From NCBI RefSeq assembly GCF_947169445.1, contig NZ_CAMVPU010000016.1, positions 10,005-74,004 of the forward strand: DNA of 64,000 bases. The letters are read 5' to 3'. Positions 17,293 through 27,060 of this stretch are shown here, piece by piece. The position numbers were made by a program, and so were the translations under genes. How positions within the stretch are numbered: the stretch's first letter is position 1; every line of letters starts with the position of its first letter. Origin of the DNA: an uncultured Butyrivibrio sp. (GTDB lineage Bacteria > Bacillota > Clostridia > Lachnospirales > Lachnospiraceae). The notes below the pieces were generated by a model that worked only from the letters and a program-made list of their open reading frames with translations, searched no databases and was not told the DNA's origin.

Positions 17293-18783
17293 ATGGCAAA
17301 GGAAGTTTTGTACAGTAGCACAAGAGGCGCTTTGGGCCAGATTAAGGCATCCGAAGCAATTTTGAGGGGCCTTGCTCCTGATGGAGGTCTTTATGTTCCG
17401 GATCACATTCCGCATCTGGAAAAGTCACTTAGAGAGATTGCTGAACTTGATTACAGACAGACAGCTTATGAAGTTATGAAGCTGCTTCTGACCGACTATA
17501 CTGAAGACGAGCTTAAATATTGCATTTCTCATGCATACGATTCCAAATTTGATACTGATGAAATTGCTCCTTTGGCTTATGCAGACGGAGCATATTATCT
17601 TGAGCTTTACCATGGTGCAACTATTGCCTTCAAGGATATGGCACTTTCTATTCTGCCTTATCTTATGACAACTGCTGCCAAGAAGAATAATGTGAAAAAT
17701 GAGATCGTTATTCTGACTGCTACAAGTGGAGATACAGGAAAGGCCGCACTTGCCGGTTTTGCAGATGTACCCGGAACCAGGATCATTGTCTTTTACCCTA
17801 AGCATGGCGTAAGCCCGATCCAGGAACAGCAGATGGTTACTCAGAAGGGTGACAATACCTGCGTTATCGGCATTGAAGGTAATTTTGATGATGCTCAGAC
17901 CGGAGTTAAGAAGATATTTACAGATAAAGAGCTGGCAAAAGAGCTTGATGCAAAGGGCTTCCAGTTCTCTTCAGCCAACTCCATCAACATTGGAAGACTT
18001 GTTCCACAGATTGTTTATTATGTTTATTCATATGCCAAACTTCTTAAGGAAGAGAAGATAGCTGAGGGTGACCCTATAAACGTTGTGGTTCCTACAGGTA
18101 ACTTTGGAAACATCCTTGCAGCTTACTATGCAAAGAACATGGGAGTGCCGATCGCAAAGCTTATCTGCGCATCCAATTCTAACAAGGTGTTATTTGATTT
18201 CTTCCAGACAGGTGAGTATGACAGAAATCGTGACTTCATTCTGACTTCTTCACCATCAATGGATATCTTGATCTCATCTAACTTAGAGAGACTTATTTAT
18301 CACATTGCAGGTGATAATGCGGACAGAGATGCTGAATATATGAAGCAGCTTACTCAGAATGGTAAATACGAGATTACTGATGAGATGAGAGAAAAGCTCG
18401 TAGATTTCTTTGGCGGCTTCGCTACCGAGGAAGAAACTTTTGAGACTATAAAGAAGGTCTTTGACAAGACAGGTTATCTTATGGATACTCATACAGCTGT
18501 AGCCAGCGCAGTTTACAGCAAGTATGTGGAGACTACAGGAGATAAGACTGTTTCTGTAATTGCTTCTACAGCAAGTCCTTTCAAATTTACCAGAAGCGTT
18601 ATGAAGGCTCTTGGCAAGAATGACGAGGGCAAAGATGATTTCGCTCTTGCTGACGAATTATCAGCGGTTTCAGGAGTTGAGATCCCTGAGGCGGTTTCAT
18701 CAATCAGAACTGCAGAAATAAGGCACAAGAAGGTTGTAGACAAGTCCCGGATGCTGGATGCAGTTATGGAATTTTTGGCCTGA
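17293..18783 (+). CDS. thrC: Threonine synthase
   Basis: Converts O-phosphohomoserine to threonine using pyridoxal phosphate. At 496 residues it matches the long (fungal/E. coli-like) ThrC class. The PLP lysine lies in HGATIAFKDMAL near residue 115, and the phosphate-binding loop is TATSGDTGKAAL near residue 142. The start follows GTGAGGAG. The 277-bp upstream region carries a plausible promoter (TATACT at about 17153) but no T-box that I can see. Citrate synthase follows 55 bp downstream. Confidence 0.95.
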   Translation: MAKEVLYSSTRGALGQIKASEAILRGLAPDGGLYVPDHIPHLEKSLREIAELDYRQTAYEVMKLLLTDYTEDELKYCISHAYDSKFDTDEIAPLAYADGAYYLELYHGATIAFKDMALSILPYLMTTAAKKNNVKNEIVILTATSGDTGKAALAGFADVPGTRIIVFYPKHGVSPIQEQQMVTQKGDNTCVIGIEGNFDDAQTGVKKIFTDKELAKELDAKGFQFSSANSINIGRLVPQIVYYVYSYAKLLKEEKIAEGDPINVVVPTGNFGNILAAYYAKNMGVPIAKLICASNSNKVLFDFFQTGEYDRNRDFILTSSPSMDILISSNLERLIYHIAGDNADRDAEYMKQLTQNGKYEITDEMREKLVDFFGGFATEEETFETIKKVFDKTGYLMDTHTAVASAVYSKYVETTGDKTVSVIASTASPFKFTRSVMKALGKNDEGKDDFALADELSAVSGVEIPEAVSSIRTAEIRHKKVVDKSRMLDAVMEFLA

Positions 18784-18838
18784 TCTTGCGGCGAAGCATC
18801 ATCTTTTTTTCAAAAGATTAATACTATAGGAGGAAGGC

Positions 18839-20212
18839 ATGGATTTAGGAAAAGGGTACTACTCGGAAAACACACCGGAAATTATTGAGCTTTCCAGATT
18901 GTCACAGAAAGCTGATCTTATAGAAAATGATCTTTTTATTAAGTATGACGTAAAAAGAGGTCTTCGTGACCTTAATGGTAAGGGCGTTTTGACCGGCCTT
19001 ACCAGAATATCCGAAATTATTGCCAAGAAGCAGGTGGATGGCAAGGAAGTGCCTGCTGATGGTGAGATTTACTTTAGAGGCTATGATGTTCATAAGCTGA
19101 TTGATGCAGCTGTCCGTGAGAACAGATTTGCTTTTGAGGAATGCACGTATCTGCTGCTTTTTGACAAACTTCCTACGGGAAAAGAGCTCTTTGAGTTCGA
19201 AAAGCTCCTGGGGATATATAAGAGTCTTCCACCCAGTTTTGTGCGAGATGTGATCATGAAGGCACCCAGCAGAGACATGATGAATACTCTGGCTAGGAGT
19301 GTTCTTACGCTGTATTCCTATGATGATAATGCTGATGATGTTTCTCTGCCTAATGTACTTAGACAGTCACTTCAGCTTATCAGCATGTTCCCAATGCTGG
19401 CTATTTATGGTTATCATGCCTATAACCACTATCATGAGGGCAATTCACTTATTATCCATCCGCCTAAGGAAGAGCTTTCGACTGCTGAGACTATTCTTTA
19501 TCTCTTAAGACCTGACAGCAAGTACACAGAGCTTGAAGCTAAGCTCCTGGACATCTGCCTTGTGCTTCATATGGAGCATGGCGGTGGTAATAACTCATCC
19601 TTTACAACGCATGTTGTTAGTTCGTCGCTTACAGATACTTATTCTGTAATTGCAGCTGCAATCGGTTCTTTAAAGGGACCTCGTCATGGCGGAGCCAACA
19701 TCAAGGTTGTCCACATGTTTGACGACATTGAGGCTAATGTCAAGGACTGGAAGGATGAGGGAGAAGTGCGTGAATATCTAGATAAGATATTGAATAAGGA
19801 GGCCTTTGACGGGGCCGGACTTATTTATGGTATCGGACATGCTATTTATTCCAAGTCTGATCCACGTGCCGTTATCTTAAAGAGCTTTGTAGAAAAACTG
19901 GCTGTGGAAAAGGGCAGGGAAGAAGAACTTCATCTTTATCAGATGGTAGAGAGGATTGCGCCGCAGCTGATTGCCGGAGAGAGGACCATGTATAAGGGCG
20001 TAAGTGCCAATGTGGACTTCTATTCAGGCTTTGTTTACAGGATGCTTGAACTTCCTGAAGAGCTTTATCCTACAATCTTTGCTATTGCCAGAATCGTTGG
20101 CTGGAGTGCTCACAGAATGGAGGAGCTTGCCAATAATGGTAAGATCATCCGTCCTGCCTACATGTCTATTGAGCCACGCAAAGAGTATGTGGATATTGCA
20201 AAAAGAGATTGA
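18839..20212 (+). CDS. gltA: Citrate synthase
   Basis: Condenses oxaloacetate and acetyl-CoA. The 457-residue protein shows FRGYDVHKLID near 80, MEHGGGNNSSFTTHVVSSS (first catalytic His region) near 240, KGPRHGGAN near 280, the second catalytic His in GIGHAIYSKSDPRA near 335, and a catalytic Asp in NVDFYSGFVY. It is longer than E. coli-type GltA at the N-terminus, in line with clostridial type enzymes; a 2-methylcitrate synthase role is possible but there are no prp genes nearby. The AGGAGG site lies just upstream. In a fermenter it would feed 2-oxoglutarate and glutamate synthesis. Confidence 0.9.
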   Translation: MDLGKGYYSENTPEIIELSRLSQKADLIENDLFIKYDVKRGLRDLNGKGVLTGLTRISEIIAKKQVDGKEVPADGEIYFRGYDVHKLIDAAVRENRFAFEECTYLLLFDKLPTGKELFEFEKLLGIYKSLPPSFVRDVIMKAPSRDMMNTLARSVLTLYSYDDNADDVSLPNVLRQSLQLISMFPMLAIYGYHAYNHYHEGNSLIIHPPKEELSTAETILYLLRPDSKYTELEAKLLDICLVLHMEHGGGNNSSFTTHVVSSSLTDTYSVIAAAIGSLKGPRHGGANIKVVHMFDDIEANVKDWKDEGEVREYLDKILNKEAFDGAGLIYGIGHAIYSKSDPRAVILKSFVEKLAVEKGREEELHLYQMVERIAPQLIAGERTMYKGVSANVDFYSGFVYRMLELPEELYPTIFAIARIVGWSAHRMEELANNGKIIRPAYMSIEPRKEYVDIAKRD

Positions 20213-20326
20213 GTGGCCACAATATTATTAAAAAAGTGTAAAACCGTTATTTAAAAATCATTAAAACGATATTTGTGCTATCATTAATAGGTAAATCCTT
20301 TTGTTCAATTTAATTGGAGAATGAAG

Positions 20327-21505
20327 ATGGTACAAAACTCTACGGAAAACGAAAAGAGATTTGATTACTTATGGTTAGTATTATTTCTTATTGTTTTTAT
20401 TAATGGTTTTGAAGCTGGCGGATATCAGGCAAGCCTTTGGAATATCGGACAGAACTATGATCTGTCTGTGACTTCCATGGGCTTGTTTGCGTCTGTAGAA
20501 CTTTTTGCAACAATGTTGGCACCTTTAGTACTTGGTGCCTGGGCTGATAGAAACAGCAAGGCATTTTGTATGAAAATCCTTCTTGCTTTGGAGTTTGCTG
20601 CGGCGATCATTGTATTTGTTACACATTCAGAGATTTTTTTCGTTGTCTGTGTATTCTTTTTGGGACTTACCACAAGTGCCCTTCAATTTATTTCCATAGC
20701 AGCGCTGGCGGATGCTTATCCTAAAAGTGGCAGTAGGAAGATAGGCTTTATTACTTCTATGTACGCCTTCGGAGCACTGGTATCACCGCTGGTTGTAAGT
20801 TTTTATCTAAATTACAATCTCTCCTGGAGAACTCTTTTTGCTCTTTTAGCAATAGGAAGCCTTGTTGCCATTGTGGGAATTATTAATTCCGGAGATAAGC
20901 CAAGAGAGCAAAGTGTTTTGGAAGTTACTAATGATTCAGCAGGAGGAAGGACCTCCGAGTTTTTCCTTCCGGCAATTCTTCTTTTGTGTGTCATAATGCT
21001 CATCTACGTAGGCTTTGAAAATGGTTTTACTTTCTTTGTAGATACTATCTTTACTGATGTTTTGGGTTCTGGACTTGGAAAATATGCACTTTCCGTATTC
21101 TGGGCAGTTATGATTCCTTCAAGAGTTCTTGTGGGATATTTTGCAAAAAAGGCTAAGGGAATCCTTATTACCGCAACCCTGGCGATTCCGGTGATAACCT
21201 TTATCCTGTCCTTCATGGAAAATAGCCTTATTTTCTTTATTTTGTGCATTCCTCTGGGCTTTGCCTGCGGCGCAATATATCCAAGCGTTCTTAACATGAT
21301 GCTTCCTTTTGCCGGCAAAAAAACTGCAACAGCAACCGGCATGATCACTACGGCAACAGGTATCGGAGGCTTTTTGTTTACTGCGCTTACGGGCTTTGTG
21401 GGAGATAACTTCGGAATGAGAATTGCAATGAGAGTTCTTGCTGCAATCTTTTTACTGACTTTCATATCTGCAGTTTGCACTACCAGAATGAAAAGGAAGA
21501 GTTAA
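20327..21505 (+). CDS. MFS transporter
   Basis: A major facilitator membrane carrier of 392 residues with about twelve helices. The loop between helices 2 and 3 (GAWADRNSKAF) matches the family signature. ATG 20327 is chosen because GGAG at 20316-20319 is properly spaced; ATG 20321 would be one base from it. The substrate is unknown. The next gene starts 87 bp downstream. Confidence 0.85.
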   Translation: MVQNSTENEKRFDYLWLVLFLIVFINGFEAGGYQASLWNIGQNYDLSVTSMGLFASVELFATMLAPLVLGAWADRNSKAFCMKILLALEFAAAIIVFVTHSEIFFVVCVFFLGLTTSALQFISIAALADAYPKSGSRKIGFITSMYAFGALVSPLVVSFYLNYNLSWRTLFALLAIGSLVAIVGIINSGDKPREQSVLEVTNDSAGGRTSEFFLPAILLLCVIMLIYVGFENGFTFFVDTIFTDVLGSGLGKYALSVFWAVMIPSRVLVGYFAKKAKGILITATLAIPVITFILSFMENSLIFFILCIPLGFACGAIYPSVLNMMLPFAGKKTATATGMITTATGIGGFLFTALTGFVGDNFGMRIAMRVLAAIFLLTFISAVCTTRMKRKS

Positions 21506-21591
21506 TACATTTGTATCAGTGAGTGTGTGCGCAGTGCACATTACATAAATTCATACATAGGGACAAATTTTTTAATAAAAGGGGAGTGCTT

Positions 21592-24500
21592 ATGAAAAAA
21601 AGATTGATTGTTCCAAGGATTGTTTTTGTCATGCTGCTTTTGCTGGTTTTGATTCCGGCAAGGAGCCTTCAGTCGTTTGCCTACGACCACAGTAACAGAG
21701 ATATTTTAGGACTTGGAACGGACTATACGTCTATTCTCTATGATTCTACAAATGGACTTCCTACGTCGGAAGCGAATGCCATTTGTCAGACCTCTGACGG
21801 CTTTATCTGGCTTGGAGGTTATAGTGGTTTCATAAGGTATGACGGAACTGAATTTTACAGGTTTGATTCTACGACCGGTATTTCCAGTGTCTACAGTCTT
21901 TTGGCCGATTCAGAGGATATAGTATGGATTGGTACCAATGAAAATGGACTAGCCTATTTTGACCATGGAGATATTCATGTTTATGGCCGTGTTGAAGGTC
22001 TGAAATCTCATTCCATAAGAGCACTTGCTGAGGATGAGAATCATAACATCATTGTGGCAACAACCCAGGGACTTGCCTATGTTGACAGGGAAAATCTTGC
22101 CATTCATCCAATCGACGATCCACAGATTAATAAATCCTATATCAACGAGATCCATAGTGATGGTGCGGGGAACATCTATGGTCTTACTAATGATGGCAAT
22201 ATTTTTGTTATGAAGAACCTTAGGATAACAGCCTTTTACGAGGCAGATAAATTCGGAAATCACATTATTAATGCCATCTATCCTGATCCTGCAAAGCCTT
22301 CAACCTTGTATGCAGGAACTGTTGAGTCGGATTTTCTGGTAATCAGTTTTGATAACGATGTTAAGGTTACAAATAGATATTCGGTACAGCCCCTTAAGAC
22401 TGTAAACAGTATTGAGAAAATCGGAGATAAGATCTGGACAACCACGACCTATGGTGTTGGCTATTTTGATGCTTCAGGAAGTTACTATGCGCTGGACGAT
22501 ATTCCTATGAACAACACAATAGGTAATGTCATGCAGGATAATGAAGGAAATATCTGGTTTACCTCCACAAGACAGGGCGTTATGAAGCTGGTTCCTGACA
22601 GATTCACTGATATCAGTAAGCTGGCAGGTCTTGAGAAGATGGTTGTTAATACCACCTGCAAAAGAAATGATCTTTTGTATATGGGAACCGATAATGGCCT
22701 TATTATCCTGGATTCCAATAGTGACAGGCTGGAAAATGAGCTTACCAGGGAACTTGAGGGTATCAGAATAAGATGTATCAAAAAAGACTCTCAGAATAAC
22801 ATCTGGATATGTACACATGGTGAAAAGGGTCTTATCTGTTATTCAAATGACAAAAAGATCACTTCCATAGCAGCTGCTGACGGCCTCAATGTTTTAAGAG
22901 TAAGAGCTGTACGTGAGTGCGCGGATGGAAGTATTGCAGCTGCTACAAATGATGGGCTTTATATTATTAAAGATTTCAAGGTTGTTAAGCACTATGGAAC
23001 TGATAGTGGTATCAATACGCTTGAGACACTGTCGGTAGAGCAGGGACCTGATGGCAAGCTGTACATGGGAAGTGACGGAGATGGTATATATGTTGTGGAT
23101 CACAACAAGGTGTCAAGAATAGGCTACGAGGATGGCCTTACCAGCGGCGTTGTCATGAGGATTAAATGGGATCCCGACAGAGGAGTATTCTGGCTTATCA
23201 CATCTAATTCAATTGAATACATGAAGGACGGTGTAGCGACAGCTATTACGAACTTCCCTTATTCCAACAACTATGACATTTACTTTGATGATGATGGCGG
23301 AGCATGGGTTCTTTCTTCAAGTGGTATTTATATAACCAAGGTAGATGAGCTTTTGGAAAATGGGGATATTGAGTATACCTTCTACAACACTAAGAGTGGT
23401 CTTCCATATATTTCAACCGGTAATTCAAGAAGTGAGCTGGATGAAGATGGTTACCTTTATATTTCCGGAACAACAGGTGTATGTAAGGTCAATATTTTTT
23501 CCGATGTTACATCCCCTGAAAAGGCACAGCTTGTAATTCCGTCAATCGGTGTAGACAACACTACCATTTCCACCAGAGGATTAGAAGAGATTTCTGTTCC
23601 TGCAGGAAGCCAGAGGATTACTATCAATATGTTTGCCATCACCTTTGGTCTTAGTAATCCAAGGATCAGTTATTATCTTGAAGGTTTTGATGAGAAGCCT
23701 ATTTACACTACCAAGCAGGATATGAAACCGGTAGTATATACAAACCTGGATGGCGGCAAATATGTATTCCACTTAAATCTTCTCAATAATGAGACAGGGG
23801 AGGTGGAGCGCTCTACAGAGATTAAGATTGTAAAAGAGTCTTCTGTTTACGAGAGCATTTTGTTCTGGATTATTCTTTCGGCAGTTTTAGTAGCAATAAT
23901 ATCAGTTGCCATGTGGCGACACTTCGATAAGAGTACAAAGCTTCTTTTGGAAAAACAGGAAGAAGACAGAAAATTCATCGAACAGATCATGCATACCTTT
24001 GCTAAGTGTGTTGATCTAAGAGATACTCAGAACCAGGGACACTCCTTCAGGGTTGCCTATTATACAAGAATGCTTGCGGAAAAACTGGCGGAAAAGAGAG
24101 GCTATACCAAGGAACAGATTGATGAGTTCTACCATATAGCACTGATGCATGACATAGGAAAAATCAATATTCCAGACAAAATCCTGAATAAGACAGAGCG
24201 TCTGGATGATGAAGAGTATAAAATAATGAAGTCTCATGCAAGTAAGGGTGAGGAACTATTAAAGGGAGTAGATATTGTTCCTAATCTTGCCTTTGGTGCC
24301 GGTTACCATCATGAAAGACTTGACGGAAAGGGCTACCCAAGAGGACTTCACGGAGATGAGATTCCTGAGGTGGCAAGACTTATTGCTGTGGCAGATACCT
24401 TTGATGCCATGTATTCCACAAGACCTTACAGAAAGCAGATGCTTCTGACGGATGTTATGGATGAGCTTAAGCGTGTTGCAGGAACCCAACTTGAAGCAGA

Positions 24501-24693
24501 GGTCGTAGAGGCTTTGGTCGAGCTTGCCAATGAAAATAAGCTCAACAAGGATGAAGTAGATCGTCATATCAAGGAGAATATCTACGGCTTACATGAAGAA
24601 AAGGAAAAAGAAAAGCACGAACATAAGGAAAAAATAAAGAAGCAAAACAGTGATTTTATTAAGAGCCTCGGCCTTGGAAAGGACGACGACTAA
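21592..24693 (+). CDS. Propeller-sensor receptor with cytoplasmic HD-GYP domain
   Basis: Probably a membrane receptor that hydrolyses cyclic-di-GMP in response to an external ligand. The 1033-residue protein has an N-terminal signal/anchor and about twelve to fourteen two-component-regulator propeller repeats (recurring NIW, GLxY and DG motifs, residues 35-630). A Y_Y_Y-type beta domain (about 640-750), one transmembrane helix (about 757-780) and an HD-GYP domain (about 800-970) follow. The catalytic motifs HDIGK and HHERLDGKGYPRGL are intact. The tail is charged and Lys/Glu-rich. Similar sensors of glycans in Bacteroides are fused to kinases; here the output is HD-GYP. The start follows AGGGGAG. 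Confidence 0.9.
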   Translation: MKKRLIVPRIVFVMLLLLVLIPARSLQSFAYDHSNRDILGLGTDYTSILYDSTNGLPTSEANAICQTSDGFIWLGGYSGFIRYDGTEFYRFDSTTGISSVYSLLADSEDIVWIGTNENGLAYFDHGDIHVYGRVEGLKSHSIRALAEDENHNIIVATTQGLAYVDRENLAIHPIDDPQINKSYINEIHSDGAGNIYGLTNDGNIFVMKNLRITAFYEADKFGNHIINAIYPDPAKPSTLYAGTVESDFLVISFDNDVKVTNRYSVQPLKTVNSIEKIGDKIWTTTTYGVGYFDASGSYYALDDIPMNNTIGNVMQDNEGNIWFTSTRQGVMKLVPDRFTDISKLAGLEKMVVNTTCKRNDLLYMGTDNGLIILDSNSDRLENELTRELEGIRIRCIKKDSQNNIWICTHGEKGLICYSNDKKITSIAAADGLNVLRVRAVRECADGSIAAATNDGLYIIKDFKVVKHYGTDSGINTLETLSVEQGPDGKLYMGSDGDGIYVVDHNKVSRIGYEDGLTSGVVMRIKWDPDRGVFWLITSNSIEYMKDGVATAITNFPYSNNYDIYFDDDGGAWVLSSSGIYITKVDELLENGDIEYTFYNTKSGLPYISTGNSRSELDEDGYLYISGTTGVCKVNIFSDVTSPEKAQLVIPSIGVDNTTISTRGLEEISVPAGSQRITINMFAITFGLSNPRISYYLEGFDEKPIYTTKQDMKPVVYTNLDGGKYVFHLNLLNNETGEVERSTEIKIVKESSVYESILFWIILSAVLVAIISVAMWRHFDKSTKLLLEKQEEDRKFIEQIMHTFAKCVDLRDTQNQGHSFRVAYYTRMLAEKLAEKRGYTKEQIDEFYHIALMHDIGKINIPDKILNKTERLDDEEYKIMKSHASKGEELLKGVDIVPNLAFGAGYHHERLDGKGYPRGLHGDEIPEVARLIAVADTFDAMYSTRPYRKQMLLTDVMDELKRVAGTQLEAEVVEALVELANENKLNKDEVDRHIKENIYGLHEEKEKEKHEHKEKIKKQNSDFIKSLGLGKDDD

Positions 24694-24708
24694 GTCTGGA
24701 GGTAGAAA

Positions 24709-26112
24709 ATGGGAAACGTGAAAAAAAGTGAAAATATCCATCCGCTTCTTTTATTGTTTATGATTGTTGTTCTATGCGCCGTTCTTAGTTACATCATTCC
24801 GGCAGGCGTCTATGAGACAGCGGTGGATGAAGAGAGTGGAATAGAAGTTGTAGTAACAGACAGCTTCCATTATCTGAAAAGAGATCCAATCAGTGTTTTT
24901 GAGCTTATGACCTTTATTTCACATGGCATGGAAAATGCTGCCGACATTATCTTTTATCTGATCATTGTTGGCGGAATGTTTGGAATCGTAAATGGTACAG
25001 GTGCCCTGAATCTGGCTATAGCCAATGTGATGAAAAGGCTTAAGGGTAAAGAGATTATTCTGATTCCTATACTTATGATATTTTTTGCCTGTGGCGCAGC
25101 CTTTTGCGGAAATTTCGAGGAGTTTCTGGTTTTTGTGCCTTTGATTCTGGCTATATGTATAACAGCAAGGCTGGATTCCCTTACAGCTGTCGGTATAATA
25201 TTCATCTCGGCAACAGTGGGATATGCAGGTGCTATTACTAATCCTTTTACCCTAGGAACTGCTCAGGCTATTGCAGGACTTCCTAAGTATTCGGGGATGA
25301 GTCTTAGAGTAATTCTTTTCATTGTACTTTTATTTGTATCGATTGTTTATGTTGTCGGAATTGCTCTGATGGTGAAATCCAAGCCCAAGATGAGCGGCTC
25401 CTATGATTCAGATCAGGAATATAATCAGGATAAGATGCTTAATCTAGAGGATATACCATCTCTTAAGTTTTCTCAGAGACTGGTGCTTGTATGTTTCTTT
25501 GCAGGTATCTTCTTCTCTGTATTTGGAGTTATCAAATGGGAGTTCTATGTCAATGAACTATCGGGAGTATTTCTTTTTACGGGAATCCTGTGCGGAGCAG
25601 TGGGGCGTATGTCACCCAATAAGATCTGCAAAGAGTTTAGTAAAGGCTGCAGAGATATCCTTCTTCCGAGCCTTATGATCGGACTTGCCAGCACAGCAGT
25701 TCTTATCTTAAGAGAGACCTTCGTTCTGGATACGATTCTTAATTCGCTTGCCAGCACACTTAAAAAGATGCCGGATAACCTGACAGCTTGCGGAATGTTC
25801 TTTTTCCATGAAATCTTCAATGTAGTAGTTCCATCCGGTTCCACACAGGCAAGATCAACAATGCCACTTATGATCGCAATCGCAGATAAGGCTGGAATCA
25901 CCAGACAGACCGCAGTTCTGGCTTATCATTTGGGCGATGCTTTTACTAACATTTTGTTCCCAACCAGCGGCGAAGTTGTGGCAGCCCTTTCTATCTGCCA
26001 CGCCTCCTTTGGCAAGTGGGTGAAGTACCTGCTACCTCTGTATATTGTGTGGGTTATCATTTCACTGGTGGTTATCGTCATCGCAGTTAAAGTGGGGTAC
26101 GGGCCGTTTTAA
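24709..26112 (+). CDS. YfcC / C4-dicarboxylate anaerobic carrier family protein
   Basis: This is an inner-membrane carrier of 467 residues with about eleven to twelve helices. Its N-terminus (HPLLLLFMIVVLC, then YIIPAGVYE) and the conserved NPFTLGTAQAIAGLP segment (near residue 177) and VVPSGSTQARSTMPLM (near 380) are typical of the YfcC/ArcD-like/DcuC group. Members carry dicarboxylates, amino acids or peptides; the substrate is unknown. It lies 15 bp after the HD-GYP receptor with a GGAGG site, so the two are probably co-transcribed, which hints that the receptor senses something linked to this carrier. Confidence 0.85.
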   Translation: MGNVKKSENIHPLLLLFMIVVLCAVLSYIIPAGVYETAVDEESGIEVVVTDSFHYLKRDPISVFELMTFISHGMENAADIIFYLIIVGGMFGIVNGTGALNLAIANVMKRLKGKEIILIPILMIFFACGAAFCGNFEEFLVFVPLILAICITARLDSLTAVGIIFISATVGYAGAITNPFTLGTAQAIAGLPKYSGMSLRVILFIVLLFVSIVYVVGIALMVKSKPKMSGSYDSDQEYNQDKMLNLEDIPSLKFSQRLVLVCFFAGIFFSVFGVIKWEFYVNELSGVFLFTGILCGAVGRMSPNKICKEFSKGCRDILLPSLMIGLASTAVLILRETFVLDTILNSLASTLKKMPDNLTACGMFFFHEIFNVVVPSGSTQARSTMPLMIAIADKAGITRQTAVLAYHLGDAFTNILFPTSGEVVAALSICHASFGKWVKYLLPLYIVWVIISLVVIVIAVKVGYGPF

Positions 26113-26123
26113 GTAGTGATGTT

Positions 26124-26149
26124 TTGATAATAAGCCTTGTGCTATAAAA
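26124..26149 (+). repeat. 26-bp inverted repeat, left copy
   Basis: 24 of 26 bases match the reverse complement of 27031-27056. The pair flanks deoC. The sequence contains TGCTATAA, which resembles an extended -10 box. On this side it points right, towards the bidirectional terminator. Confidence 0.75.
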
Positions 26150-26193
26150 GTTTTGATTATGCTTACTATTCGGTCATTAGACTTTTTGCTCAT

Positions 26194-26238
26194 AAAAAAG
26201 CTCTTGGAATCTTTAGATAAGATTCCAAGGGCTTTTTC
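26194..26238. terminator. Bidirectional terminator between the YfcC carrier gene and deoC
   Basis: AGCTCTTGGAATCTT pairs with AAGATTCCAAGGGCT around a short loop. A-runs on the left and T-runs on the right let it serve both converging transcripts. Confidence 0.85.
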
Positions 26239-26274
26239 TTTTGTTATTTAGTAATTGTTTCAATCTTCTTGTTA

Positions 26275-26934
26275 TTAAAGATTGTACTTGGCTGCGATAA
26301 GTGGAGCAACCTTGGAGGAACCGATACGGCTGCATCCTGCCTCAGCATAAGCCATTGCATCCTCGATGGTTCGGATACCGCCTGCTGCCTTAATCTTAAC
26401 ATCAGGACCGATGTGTTTCTTGAAGAGCTCGATATCAGCAAGAGTAGCACCGGCTGTTCCAAAGCCTGTTGATGTCTTGATATATTCAGCTTTAACTTCT
26501 GTTACGATCTTGCAAAGCTCAATCTTTTCTTCCTCTGTAAGATAGCAGGTCTCGATGATAACCTTAAGAAGCTTGTCACCGCAGGCCTCTCTGATCATCT
26601 CAAGTTCTTTTCTTACTTCATCATATCTGTGATTCTTGACATCACTTACATTTACAACAGTATCGATTTCGCTGGCGCCGTCCTTTATCGCTTCCTTTGC
26701 TTCAACTACCTTGGACTCAGCACAGCTGTAACCAAGAGGAAAACCTATTACTGTGCAGAGCTTAAGGTTATCACCATACTTGTCATGTGTTCTCTTAAGG
26801 TATGTAGGTGGGATGCAGACTGTGGCGGTTCCATATTTAACTGCCTCATCGCAAAGTGATACGATGTCTTCCCATGTAGCATTTGGCTGAAGCTGTGTGT
26901 GATCAATTATTTTTAGAATATCTTTTTCTTGCAT
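26275..26934 (-). CDS. deoC: Deoxyribose-phosphate aldolase
   Basis: Cleaves 2-deoxyribose-5-phosphate to glyceraldehyde-3-phosphate and acetaldehyde in deoxynucleoside salvage. The 219-residue protein has DHTQLQPNATW at the start, LKVIIETCYL (proton-relay region), the Schiff-base Lys in YIKTSTGFG near residue 150, and VKIKAAGGIRT with the second Lys near 180. Start 26934 follows an AAGGGAGA site; the frame extends upstream to 27027 but without a ribosome site. It stands alone on this strand, without deoR or pdp neighbours. Confidence 0.93.
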   Translation of the reverse strand: MQEKDILKIIDHTQLQPNATWEDIVSLCDEAVKYGTATVCIPPTYLKRTHDKYGDNLKLCTVIGFPLGYSCAESKVVEAKEAIKDGASEIDTVVNVSDVKNHRYDEVRKELEMIREACGDKLLKVIIETCYLTEEEKIELCKIVTEVKAEYIKTSTGFGTAGATLADIELFKKHIGPDVKIKAAGGIRTIEDAMAYAEAGCSRIGSSKVAPLIAAKYNL

Positions 26935-27030
26935 TGTAAATCTCCCTTTTTTGAAATAATCAAACAATATGAGTGTTATGTAGCCAGTATTAATGCTTAC
27001 AAATAACTGAACAATATACATAAGCATAAC

Positions 27031-27056
27031 TATTATAGCACAAGGCTTATAATCAA
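27031..27056 (-). repeat. 26-bp inverted repeat, right copy; likely deoC promoter
   Basis: Read on the minus strand this is the near-identical partner of 26124-26149. It contains TGCTATAAT, a good extended -10 box. It sits about 100 bp upstream of the deoC start, so it is probably the deoC promoter. Confidence 0.6.
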
Positions 27057-27060
27057 AGCA

